The notes under the pieces were generated by a model that made no database searches, was not told the origin of the DNA, and saw nothing but the letters and a program-made list of their open reading frames with translations. 64,000 nucleotides of DNA from Variovorax sp. RA8. GTDB taxonomy: Bacteria; Pseudomonadota; Gammaproteobacteria; Burkholderiales; Burkholderiaceae_C. The stretch lies in contig NZ_LR594662.1 in assembly GCF_901827175.1 (NCBI RefSeq), forward strand, positions 4,340,001 to 4,404,000, given 5' to 3'. Shown here in pieces: positions 55,808 through 63,636 of this stretch; position 1 is the stretch's first letter; every line of letters starts with the position of its first letter. The translations under genes and the position numbers were made by a program.

Positions 55808-55829
55808 TTGCCCAACTTTGCTGCCCAAT
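55808..55829 (+). repeat. CCAA-core repeats, livK side (2 copies)
   Basis: TTGCCCAAC at 55808-55816 and TGCCCAAT at 55822-55829, same orientation, cores 13 bp apart. They share the form N-R-Y-CCAA-Y with copies upstream of the MarR gene and next to the livK promoter. Confidence 0.6.
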
Positions 55830-55830
55830 G

Positions 55831-55858
55831 ATTATCTTCCTGGAAAGATAAGTGTCAC
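55831..55858 (-). promoter_or_regulatory. livK promoter with TTATCTT dyad
   Basis: On the minus strand GTGACA (55853-55858) and GATAAT (55831-55836) form a 16-bp-spaced sigma-70 promoter. A dyad TTATCTT-N6-AAGATAA at 55832-55851 lies over the spacer and -10. A nearly matching element occupies the oxygenase promoter at 56918-56936, so one repressor probably binds both. The rest of the gap to the MarR stop codon is short. Confidence 0.75.
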
Positions 55859-55880
55859 TAGCATTAACCCTGGGCCGAGC

Positions 55881-56732
55881 TCACATGGCTGCGATGAGCC
55901 GTCGAAGTGCTTCGTCCATATGCCGCAGCTCCGCGCGCCCGACACCACTGGTCTTGACGATGCGCTCCAACGATTGCGCGATGCGCGTCATGGCGGCGTC
56001 GGCCACTGCCTGGCCTCGCCGGGTGAGCTTCACCAGCTCCGACCGGCGGTCGTCGGCCGCCGCGGCGCGTTCGATCAACTTTTGCCCGCGCAGGCTGTCC
56101 AGTCGCTTGGTGATCGCGCCCGAGGTGACGAGCAGTTCCTTGTAGAGATCGGTCGGCCGCATCGCGCCACCGGTCCCATGGCGGCGCAGCGCAAGCAGCA
56201 CGTGAAGGTCGCCGACGCTGGTGCCCGCCTGCTTGGCTACCTCCTGCACGCGCCGGTCGTGCAGGTAGTGCGCATGCTCGATGCGCAGGAAGAAGCCCGC
56301 GAGCCAGAAGTCGATGTCGGGGCGTTCCTGCGCCCAGGCCTGGGAGATGGCATCGAGACGTTTCGGCTGCAGCTGGCTGACCTTGGTGCGCGGGGCGCTC
56401 TCGCCGATCGGCCTGCGCGCCGCCGGGGCAGCGTCGGCCGCCCCCGCCGCGCCGCCCGGGTCCGCGCCGGCCCACTCGAGCAACGCGGCCACGGCGCTGT
56501 CGAAGGTCAGTCCCGCCCCGCCACCCTCTGCATCGCCGGGTCCGAGCTTGGTCTGCCGGTACTTTCCATCGCCGATGAACACGCGGCCGTACCAGGCACC
56601 GCCGCGGCTGCCCCTGTAGTACCCGATGTGGGTGCGCGGCGAGTGGATATGCCAGTACGGCTTGGCGCGCGGCGGCAGCGCGATGCGCGCCTCGGGCGAG
56701 GAGAGATCGATCGACGAGGGAGTGACGGACAT
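55881..56732 (-). CDS. MarR-family regulator with integrase arm-type N-terminal domain
   Basis: Protein of 283 residues in two parts. Residues about 13-90 (LPPRAKPYWHIHSPRTHIGY; GGAWYGRVFIGDGKYRQTKLG; LTFDSAVAALLEWAG) match the N-terminal arm-DNA-binding segment of phage-type tyrosine recombinases; no recombinase catalytic residues follow. Residues about 130-283 are a MarR winged helix (SVGDLHVLLALRRHGTGGAMRPTDLYKELLVTSGAITKRLDSL; DDRRSELVKLTRRG wing). The linker 91-125 is Ala/Pro-rich. GGAAGAAC precedes ATG 56732; a longer in-frame start at 56843 would run through the repeats. Set between the liv operon and the divergent oxygenase operon. Confidence 0.85.
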   Translation of the reverse strand: MSVTPSSIDLSSPEARIALPPRAKPYWHIHSPRTHIGYYRGSRGGAWYGRVFIGDGKYRQTKLGPGDAEGGGAGLTFDSAVAALLEWAGADPGGAAGAADAAPAARRPIGESAPRTKVSQLQPKRLDAISQAWAQERPDIDFWLAGFFLRIEHAHYLHDRRVQEVAKQAGTSVGDLHVLLALRRHGTGGAMRPTDLYKELLVTSGAITKRLDSLRGQKLIERAAAADDRRSELVKLTRRGQAVADAAMTRIAQSLERIVKTSGVGRAELRHMDEALRRLIAAM

Positions 56733-56745
56733 GTTCTTCCAGTGA

Positions 56746-56958
56746 TTTATCCAACGCAATTCTACCCAACTTACCCAATCATGCGGGGCTCGACAAGGGA
56801 AGCCGCAAGCGATCGCCGGCCGACACGATCCCGTCCATTCCACCCAATTTATCCAACTTCTCTCATGGTGTGTGGCGCTCTCTGCGCCTAGTAAAAACCC
56901 TTTGCGCGCTTGACACTTTATCTTCTTGGGAAGACATTTGCGTCAGTTTCCATCCAAC
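56746..56958 (+). repeat. CCAA-core repeats, MarR/oxygenase side (6 copies)
   Basis: TATCCAAC 56748-56755, TACCCAAC 56763-56770, TACCCAAT 56772-56779, CACCCAAT 56841-56848, TATCCAAC 56850-56857 and CATCCAAC 56951-56958, all in the same orientation. Two pairs have cores 9 bp apart, and the ten-mer TTTATCCAAC occurs twice. Tandem oriented short sites recall recombinase arm-type sites. Confidence 0.65.
56910..56938 (+). promoter_or_regulatory. Oxygenase-operon promoter with matching dyad
   Basis: TTGACA at 56910-56915 and GACATT at 56933-56938 are spaced 17 bp. The element TTATCTTCTTGGGAAGACA at 56918-56936 fills the spacer and agrees with the livK dyad at 16 of 20 positions when extended by one base. 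Repressor bound here would block RNA polymerase. Confidence 0.75.
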
Positions 56959-56982
56959 CGGCCAATCTGAACAGGTGCAGTC

Positions 56983-58206
56983 ATGACAACCAAGGAAGAC
57001 AACGAACTCCTCACCCGCGTCGAAGGCGAAGCCCCCATGGGCCGGATGCTGCGGCAGCTCTACTGGGTGCCGGCGATGCTCTCTGCGCGGCTCGAGGCCG
57101 GCGGCGCGCCGGTGCGCGTGCAGCTCTTCGGCAACCGCTACGTCGCCTACCGGACGCACGACGGCCGGGTCGGCTTCCTGAACGAAGCCTGCCCCCACCG
57201 CGGCGTCTCCCTCGCGCTGGCTCGCAACGAGGACAACGCGCTGCGCTGCATCTTCCATGGCTGGAAGATCTGCGTCTCGGGCGAAGTGCTCGAGGTGCCG
57301 AACGAGGCCTCGAATCCGGAATGCTTCCGCAAGACGGTGAAGGTCAGGCACTATCCCGCGGTCGAAGGTGCCGGCCTCGTCTGGGTCTGGCTGGGCGAGG
57401 GCGAAGCGCCGGCGGCGCCCAACTTCGAATGGATGGACCTGCCGCCGGACCAGGCCTATTCATGCGGCCTGGAGCTCAACTCCAACTGGCTCCAGGGCGT
57501 GGAGGCCACGATCGACTCGTCTCACATCGCGTTGCTGCACCAGAGCCATCTTGCGCATTCGACGATGGACATGGCCGCCGCGCGCGTCAACAACGCGGTG
57601 CGCTACAAGTTCGAGGACACGCCCTACGGCTACCGCGCCGCCGCGCTGCGCGAGGCCACCGACGGCCAATGCGTGGCACGCGTGACTGAGTTCGTCATGC
57701 CCTACTACGGCTTGATTCCACCGATCAACACGGGCGACGACCAGGACCGCACCGTCATCATCGCAGTGCCGGTCGACGACACGCACCTGATCCAGTGGTA
57801 CATCTACTACAACACCCGCCGGCCCACCGATTCGATGAAGCGGGCCCAGCGCGCGAACACCTGGCCGATGGCTGGCGGCGTCTGCCACGATCCCGATCGC
57901 GCCTGGGGCCAAAACCGCATGCTGATGCAGAACGGCAACCACACGGGCTTCACCGAGATCGTCGTGGAGGATTTCGTGACGCAGGTCAGCATGGGCCCCA
58001 TCGTCGATCGTTCCGCCGAGTATCTCTGCTCGGCCGACCAGGCGATCATCCGGCTGCGCCGCCACCTCGTGCAGGCCGTCAGGAAGTTCATCGCCAACGA
58101 GATGCCGTCGAGCGCCCAGCCCGAGGCGCGCGACTACTCGCGGATCACTGCCACCGGCGGCCGGTTGAAGTCCATCGAGGACGACTGGCGCCACCTGCCC
58201 CGCTGA
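56983..58206 (+). CDS. Rieske aromatic-ring oxygenase alpha subunit
   Basis: Oxygenase of 407 residues, phthalate-dioxygenase-like group. N-terminal MTTKEDNELLTRVEGEAPMG, Rieske motif CPHRGVSLALARNEDNALRC ending in CIFHGW, and iron site DSSHIALLHQSH. It is the first gene of a three-gene operon followed by ferredoxin and reductase. It probably hydroxylates or demethylates an aromatic carboxylate imported by the divergent liv transporter. Confidence 0.92.
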   Translation: MTTKEDNELLTRVEGEAPMGRMLRQLYWVPAMLSARLEAGGAPVRVQLFGNRYVAYRTHDGRVGFLNEACPHRGVSLALARNEDNALRCIFHGWKICVSGEVLEVPNEASNPECFRKTVKVRHYPAVEGAGLVWVWLGEGEAPAAPNFEWMDLPPDQAYSCGLELNSNWLQGVEATIDSSHIALLHQSHLAHSTMDMAAARVNNAVRYKFEDTPYGYRAAALREATDGQCVARVTEFVMPYYGLIPPINTGDDQDRTVIIAVPVDDTHLIQWYIYYNTRRPTDSMKRAQRANTWPMAGGVCHDPDRAWGQNRMLMQNGNHTGFTEIVVEDFVTQVSMGPIVDRSAEYLCSADQAIIRLRRHLVQAVRKFIANEMPSSAQPEARDYSRITATGGRLKSIEDDWRHLPR

Positions 58207-58210
58207 GCGG

Positions 58211-58564
58211 ATGAACACCATGGAAAACAGAGACTCGACGCAGTGGGTGCGCGCATGCGCAGCCGCCGACGTGCAGCCGGGGCAACCAAAGGGCGTCAAG
58301 CTTGCGGGCATTCCAATCGCGCTCTATCGCCTGGACGACGGGGTCCATGCCACGCACGATGTCTGCACGCATGCCTACGCGCTCCTGTCCGAAGGCTACA
58401 TCGAGGGCGACGCGGTCGAGTGCCCGCTGCACGGCGCGCTCTTCGATATCCGCAGCGGCAAATGCCTGGCCGTGGCGACGGCCGACCTCGCGACCTACGC
58501 GGTGCGCGAGGACGGTGGCGTGCTGATGGTGGAGGTGCCATGCGCCGACGCGGAGCCGCAGTGA
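58211..58564 (+). CDS. Rieske-type ferredoxin
   Basis: Electron carrier of 117 residues with the Rieske ligands CTHAYALLS and CPLHGALFDI, typical of oxygenase ferredoxins (BphF/CarAc type). It starts at ATG 58211, with a second in-frame ATG at 58220. Its 3' end overlaps the reductase start. It passes electrons from the reductase to the alpha subunit. Confidence 0.9.
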   Translation: MNTMENRDSTQWVRACAAADVQPGQPKGVKLAGIPIALYRLDDGVHATHDVCTHAYALLSEGYIEGDAVECPLHGALFDIRSGKCLAVATADLATYAVREDGGVLMVEVPCADAEPQ

Positions 58565-59829
58565 CGATGGTTCTGCCCTCCTCGTCCAGCCGCACGGCCG
58601 CCGGTGCCGCCCGGCGCGTGGTGATCGTCGGCGGCGGCCAAGCCGCGGGCGCAGCGCTCAAGACGCTGCGGCAGCTCGGCCACGCGGGTCCCATCGTGCT
58701 CGTCACCGACGAGGCGCATGCGCCCTACGAACGGCCGCCGCTGTCGAAGGAATACCTCTGCGGGGCGGAGCAGGCCTTGCGTTGGGTCGCACCGGGGACC
58801 CTTGCGAACGAGCAACTCGTCGTCAACCGCACGGCCGTGGCCGGCGATGCCGCCAGGAAGACGATCACGTGCAGCGACGGCTCGACCATCGCCTACGACC
58901 TGCTGCTCCTCGCTACCGGTGGATCGCCCCGCCGACTGGCCGTCCCCGGCAGCGAGCTCGGCCTGGTGCATGTCCTGCGCAACGCCAGCGACGCAATCGC
59001 GCTGCGGCGATCGATCGAGCGATGCGCTCGGCAACAGCGAAGGCTCTTGATCGTGGGCGGCAGCTGGATCGGTCTCGAAGTGGCGGCCATCGCACGGGAG
59101 GCCGGCGTCGAGGTCACGCTGGTCGAGCAAGGAGAGCGGCTGTGCGGCCGCACGCTGCCCGCCGCTGCTGCGCACTGGCTCCATGAACTGCATGCGTTGC
59201 GCGGCGTGGACCTGCGGATGCAGACCGCCGTCCTGCGCCTCGAAGGCGACGGCGAGGTAGGAAACGCCCGTCTCTCGGACGGGACCGGGCTGGCGATCGG
59301 CGCGGTCGTCGCAGGTATCGGCATCACCCCGAACGTTGCGCTCGCACAGCAGATGGGTCTTCGCATCGGATCGGGCATCGTGGTCGATGCACACGGCCGG
59401 ACCTCGGCGCCGGACATCTACGCCGCCGGCGACGTCACCGAGCAAGCCTGCGCGTGGCACATGGCGCCGGTTCGCATTGAAACCTGGGACAACGCCAACC
59501 GCCAGGGCGAAGCCGCCGCAAGACACATCGCAGGCCTGGAATGCGCCGCGCCCGAATGCGCCGCACCGCCATGGTTCTGGTCGGACCAGTACGGCGCGAA
59601 CCTGCAGGTGCTCGGTGCCCCCACTTGCGGCGATGCGGTGCTCACCGGCACGGGCGGCAAGGACGCGCGGCTCTCCGTGCACCTGCGCGGCGAGACGGTG
59701 GTCGGGGCCGTCGGCATCAACGAGTCGCGCGAGATGCGGCGCCTGCGCAAGCTGTGGTCGGCGGAGGGTCCGTTGCGGCGACCCGATCTCGCCAGAGCCG
59801 GCTTCGAGCTGCATCAGCTGCAGATCTGA
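58540..59829 (+). CDS. FAD-dependent ferredoxin reductase
   Basis: Flavoprotein of 429 residues of the rubredoxin/BphA4-type reductase family. FAD motif VVIVGGGQAAGAALKTL, NAD motif LLIVGGSWIGLEVAAIA and FAD-binding APDIYAAGDVTEQ near the C-terminal third. ATG 58540 is preferred because GGAGG precedes it by 4-9 nt; GTG 58561 and ATG 58567 are alternatives, all overlapping or abutting the ferredoxin gene. Completes a three-component oxygenase system. Confidence 0.9.
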   Translation: MRRRGAAVTMVLPSSSSRTAAGAARRVVIVGGGQAAGAALKTLRQLGHAGPIVLVTDEAHAPYERPPLSKEYLCGAEQALRWVAPGTLANEQLVVNRTAVAGDAARKTITCSDGSTIAYDLLLLATGGSPRRLAVPGSELGLVHVLRNASDAIALRRSIERCARQQRRLLIVGGSWIGLEVAAIAREAGVEVTLVEQGERLCGRTLPAAAAHWLHELHALRGVDLRMQTAVLRLEGDGEVGNARLSDGTGLAIGAVVAGIGITPNVALAQQMGLRIGSGIVVDAHGRTSAPDIYAAGDVTEQACAWHMAPVRIETWDNANRQGEAAARHIAGLECAAPECAAPPWFWSDQYGANLQVLGAPTCGDAVLTGTGGKDARLSVHLRGETVVGAVGINESREMRRLRKLWSAEGPLRRPDLARAGFELHQLQI

Positions 59830-59918
59830 TCGGAGGCTCGGCATGCCATCTCGACCACCGCCGATGTTCGTGGCCGATGAGAACTGCGGCCCGCTCGTGC
59901 TTGCGCCTCGAGACGACC

Positions 59919-60680
59919 TCAGGCGCCGCTGCGCGTCGACGGCAAGGCGTGAGAGTGTCGAGGCGGTGCCGCCGCCGGGCAGGGGGCATCGAATCCCGCC
60001 AGGTGCACGAACTCCTCCACGCCCTGTCGCGGCATGCCCATCCGGTTCACTTCCGCTTCCGGGTCGCCGAAACCCATGGCCATGCCGCAGACGGTGATCA
60101 CCTCCGGCGGCATCCGCAGGTGCGGCGCGATGACCGCATGGAAAGGCGCCAGCGAAACCTGCGGACAGGTGTCGATGCCGCGGGCCTTGGCCGCGATCAT
60201 CACGCTCTGGATGTACAGGCCGAGGTCGAGCCAGCTGTGGGGGTTCAGCCGCGCATCGATGCCGAAGACGAGGCCCACGGGCGCGCCGAAGAAGCTGTAG
60301 TTGCGCTCGGTTTGCGCCGCGCGCGCCGGCGCGTCCGTCCGGTCGATGCCAAGGGTGCGGTAATAGCGCAGCGCAAAGTCCGCCTGGCGGGCGCCCAGCG
60401 CGCTCGGCAGCGGGTCGGGAAAATGGGTCGCAGGCGAGAAGTCGCCCCGCCTGAAGGCCGCCACGAGCTCTTCGCTCAGTGTCTTCAGCGGCGCGCCCGT
60501 CAGCGCATGAACGCACCAGGGCTGGGTGTTGGAATTGCTTGGCGCGGCGGTGGCCACGCTCAGGATGTCGAGCACTGTGTCGCGCGGCACCGGATCGGGA
60601 CGGTAGGCGCGCACCGACCGGCGCGCGCGCAGGACTGCGTCCACCTCGCGCCACGCTTCGGTCTGCAGCTGCGGCTTCAT
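59919..60680 (-). CDS. Nitroreductase-family FMN protein
   Basis: FMN-dependent reductase of 253 residues: DAVLRARRSVRAYRPDPVPRDTVLDILSVATAAPSNSNTQPW (FMN-binding helix and strand), then GLYIQSVMIAAKARGIDTCPQ and GMAMGFGDPEAEVN. This is the nitroreductase layout. It is preceded on the same strand, 9 nt away, by a DUF4863 gene, suggesting reduction of a nitroaromatic acid to the hydroxylamino form. A PnbA-type role is plausible. Confidence 0.85.
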   Translation of the reverse strand: MKPQLQTEAWREVDAVLRARRSVRAYRPDPVPRDTVLDILSVATAAPSNSNTQPWCVHALTGAPLKTLSEELVAAFRRGDFSPATHFPDPLPSALGARQADFALRYYRTLGIDRTDAPARAAQTERNYSFFGAPVGLVFGIDARLNPHSWLDLGLYIQSVMIAAKARGIDTCPQVSLAPFHAVIAPHLRMPPEVITVCGMAMGFGDPEAEVNRMGMPRQGVEEFVHLAGFDAPCPAAAPPRHSHALPSTRSGA

Positions 60681-60689
60681 GTCGCCACC

Positions 60690-61235
60690 TCAGGCCTGCG
60701 GCGGCGCATGGTAGGCGATGCGCCCTGCGGGCAGGAAGAACAGCGCGATGACGGCGCCTCCCTTGGCTTCCGGGTAGTGGTGGCTCCCGGGGCCGGGCGC
60801 GGTCCAGCCCGCTTCACACCAGCCGTTGGGGCCCCGGAGCGCGGCGCCCGGCTGCAGGGGCACCACCAGGTTGAACTCCCCGTAGGGATGCGCGTGGTAT
60901 TGCCCACGGTAGCTGCCCTCGGGGTTGCCCTGGGTATTGCCGGTGCTGTCCATGTAGACCGCCGTGATGCTGAAATGCCGCGTGCGTTCCGATGGTTCGG
61001 CGATGCGGCTGCGGCGGTAGATCGGGCCGTCCAGCGCCACGTTGGCGGCCCAGCCGTCCTGCACGCCTTGGCTTACCAGCCGCGCGAGCGTCTGGTAGAG
61101 CTCGCTCGCGGGGCCGTACGTCCGGTTCAGCCAGCGCTCGGTCTCGGTGCCGGCCGTCATGTCCTGCACTTCTTCGAGAAAGGGAATGCTGCGTTCGATG
61201 AGCGCTTCGCGTTCGGCGTTGGATTCGGTTGGCAT
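60690..61235 (-). CDS. DUF4863-family protein, possible 4-hydroxylaminobenzoate lyase
   Basis: Protein of 181 residues with a cupin-like pattern: YRGQYHAHPYGEFNLVVPLQPGAALRG and the closing AKGGAVIALFFLPAGRIAYH. From memory this family includes the hydroxylaminobenzoate lyase PnbB, which releases ammonia and forms a dihydroxybenzoate; I cannot check this here. Together with the adjacent nitroreductase it would make a two-step nitrobenzoate-type route. Confidence in the exact reaction is modest. Confidence 0.65.
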   Translation of the reverse strand: MPTESNAEREALIERSIPFLEEVQDMTAGTETERWLNRTYGPASELYQTLARLVSQGVQDGWAANVALDGPIYRRSRIAEPSERTRHFSITAVYMDSTGNTQGNPEGSYRGQYHAHPYGEFNLVVPLQPGAALRGPNGWCEAGWTAPGPGSHHYPEAKGGAVIALFFLPAGRIAYHAPPQA

Positions 61236-61247
61236 CGGGGTCTCCTT

Positions 61248-62243
61248 TCATTCCTCGAAGCGGAAACCCGAGGCACGCACCATCGGCCCCCAGGCTTCCC
61301 GTTCGCGTTGGATCAGCGCCGCGTACTCGCGCGGCGTCAGTGTGCCGGCCTCCAGGCCGACCTGTTCGAAGGCCGCGAGCATCGCGGCGTCCTTGCCGGC
61401 CGAGACGATGGACGCATGGAGCGAATTCACGGCGGCTTCGGGCGTGCCCGGCGGCGCGAAGATGCCGTAGGTCTCGGCGCCCCGGATGCCGGCGAAGCCC
61501 TGCTCCAGGAAGGTGGGCACGCCAGGCATGAAGCGCGAGCGCTTCTCGCCCGCGACTGCGAGGATGCGAATCCGTCCCTGCTGCATGTACGGGAGAAAGT
61601 CGGCCACGAAGCCCAGGTACGTGGGGATCTGCCCGCCAATGAGGTCCTGCAACGCCGGGGCGGATCCGCGATAGCCGACGTGCTGCAGCTTGAGGCCGCC
61701 CGCTTCCGACAGCTGGTAGCCGAGGAAATGAGCCACCGAGCCCGCGGCCGGCGAGGCATAGGTGGCGTTGCCGGGCGAGCTCCGCACCCACGCCACGTAG
61801 TCCTGCAGATTCCTGACCGAGGCCGGCACGGCGCTGCTCACGCCCAGCGCACAGGTGGCGGTCACCACGGGCGACACCGGCACGAAGTCGGTCACGGGGT
61901 CGTACATGAGACGCGTGTATACATGCGGATAGATCGTCATCGCCGAAGTCTGGGTGCACAGCAGCGCGCTCGTATCGGGCCGCTCGCGCTTGAGCATGCT
62001 GCTCGCGATGCGGCCGGCGGCGCCAACGCGGTTGTCGACGATGTAAGAGCGGCCCTGCCTGCGCAAGGCTTCGGCCAGCTGCCGGGCAGTGGTGTCGAGC
62101 GTGCCACCGGCAGGGTAGCCGACCAGCAGCTTGCCCGGCGTTCCGCCGCCCTGCGCCGTCGCCGAGAGCAGCCAGCCGGCGGCAGGAGCGGCGAGCGCCA
62201 TGCGCGTGAATGCGCGGCGGGAGAGTCGTGGTGAAGAGTTCAT
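61248..62243 (-). CDS. Bug-family (TctC) solute-binding protein
   Basis: Periplasmic receptor of 331 residues. Twin-arginine-like signal SRRAFTRMALAAPAAGWLLS, then the Bug-type opening KLLVGYPAGGTLDTTARQLAEAL and LQHVGYRGSAPALQDLIGGQIPTYLG. GAGGCAAG precedes ATG 62243. It is the first gene of the minus-strand unit with DUF4863 and nitroreductase and is divergent from a LysR gene, consistent with capture of the same substrate. Confidence 0.88.
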   Translation of the reverse strand: MNSSPRLSRRAFTRMALAAPAAGWLLSATAQGGGTPGKLLVGYPAGGTLDTTARQLAEALRRQGRSYIVDNRVGAAGRIASSMLKRERPDTSALLCTQTSAMTIYPHVYTRLMYDPVTDFVPVSPVVTATCALGVSSAVPASVRNLQDYVAWVRSSPGNATYASPAAGSVAHFLGYQLSEAGGLKLQHVGYRGSAPALQDLIGGQIPTYLGFVADFLPYMQQGRIRILAVAGEKRSRFMPGVPTFLEQGFAGIRGAETYGIFAPPGTPEAAVNSLHASIVSAGKDAAMLAAFEQVGLEAGTLTPREYAALIQREREAWGPMVRASGFRFEE

Positions 62244-62364
62244 TTGCTTGCCTCGTTGACACCGTTGGTAGGGGTGGAGCGAATGATGGTCTTGCCGCGA
62301 ATTGAATGGAACTGATGAGTTTGCAAGGACAAAATGCATACCCTGCAACTCACGGAACCGCGCG

Positions 62365-63372
62365 ATGAGCATCGGTCGCATCGATCTCAACCTGCTGAAG
62401 GTGTTCGACGCGGTCTACGAAGACCGCAACCTGATGCTCGCGGGCCGACGGCTCAACCTGAGCCAGTCGGCCGTGAGCCATGCGCTGACGCGGCTGCGGG
62501 AGCTCGTGGGTGACGAGCTGTTCCTGCGCACTGGCAAGGGCATGGCACCCACCGGGCGCGCCATGGCCATGGCGCCCGCGCTGCGCGATTCGCTGCGGCG
62601 CATCGAAGCCACGCTGGGCGTCGAGCCCTTCTCTGCCGGCCAGTCGTCGCGCCGCTTTGTGATCGCTGCCAACGACCATGTCACCGCGGTCATCGTGGCA
62701 CCGCTCGCGCGCGCGCTGCAGAAGGCGGCGCCCGGCGTGGACCTGGTCATCCGGCCTTCGACGCGGCTGGATCTGGCCGAGCAAATCGACCTTGGCCGCA
62801 TCGACCTCGCGATCGGCATCTTCTCGCAGGTTCCGGTCCGACTGAACACGCGCACGGTCATGTCGCAGGGCGAGGCCATCCTGATGAGAAAGGGCCATCC
62901 GGCCTCGCGCCGCAAGCTGCAGGTGAAGGACCTGGCGCGCTATCCGCTGGTGACCATTTCAGTGGGCGGCCAGGAGGAAGGCGCGGTCGACGGATTCATT
63001 TTGGAGCGTGGCCTTGCGCGCCAGTCCGAGATGTTCGACCGTCACGCGCTGGAAGAGGCGCTGCGCGACACCGGGCTGCCGCCGCGGCTGCGCGTGACCG
63101 TGCCGCATTCGCTGGCGATTCCGGCGCTGCTGCACGGCAGCGACATGCTGTCGATCGCACCGGCCTCCCTCGCGCAGGCCCTCGCGCGCGGCAGCGGTCA
63201 CAGCGAACTCCTGTTGCGCCAGCCTCCCTACCGCACCGGACGATCGGTGTTGCGGGCCGTCTGGCACCGACGCAACGACCACGACGCCGCGCACACATGG
63301 CTGCGCGAGAGGGTGGCAGAGGCGGCCGTGGCTGCCGGCGGAGTCGAGGAGGCAGGCAGCGAAGGCGCCTGA
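62365..63372 (+). CDS. LysR-family regulator, NahR/NodD-like
   Basis: Regulator of 335 residues. N-terminal IDLNLLKVFDAVYEDRNLMLAGRRLNLSQSAVSHALTRLRELVGDELFLRTG is the NahR/NodD/LinR-type HTH; the effector domain follows (RFVIAANDHVTAVIVAPLARAL). ATG 62365 opens the conserved region. Divergent from the Bug/DUF4863/nitroreductase unit, its likely target, with a nitroaromatic or salicylate-like inducer. Confidence 0.9.
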   Translation: MSIGRIDLNLLKVFDAVYEDRNLMLAGRRLNLSQSAVSHALTRLRELVGDELFLRTGKGMAPTGRAMAMAPALRDSLRRIEATLGVEPFSAGQSSRRFVIAANDHVTAVIVAPLARALQKAAPGVDLVIRPSTRLDLAEQIDLGRIDLAIGIFSQVPVRLNTRTVMSQGEAILMRKGHPASRRKLQVKDLARYPLVTISVGGQEEGAVDGFILERGLARQSEMFDRHALEEALRDTGLPPRLRVTVPHSLAIPALLHGSDMLSIAPASLAQALARGSGHSELLLRQPPYRTGRSVLRAVWHRRNDHDAAHTWLRERVAEAAVAAGGVEEAGSEGA

Positions 63373-63636
63373 CCCGCGCGCCGCGGCCGTAGCGGTGAGC
63401 CCGGCTTCAGCGTGCATGGCGAAGTCCAAGACGGCGCGGATGCGGGCCTTGCTCAGGCAGCGAAGGCGCGCGGCGGGCCGTCGGACGCGCGAAGTATCAG
63501 CTCCGGATTCCAGAGCTCCTGAAACTCTTCGGCGAAGCACCGCCTATCTGAGCGTGCCTAACCTCCAATTGTGTGCAGCCTGCGCACCCACGGCCCGCTC
63601 ACATCAAACGTCTACCGTCCCAAGCTATCGCCCGCG

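Noticed and set aside
56733..56843. N-terminal extension of the MarR chimera
   Set aside because: It would be encoded by the CCAA repeats; a ribosome site directly before ATG 56732 supports the shorter protein.
63395..63540. Minus-strand fragment RIRAVLDFAMHAEAG resembling a LysR C-terminus
   Set aside because: Too short and without flanking homology to support a remnant.
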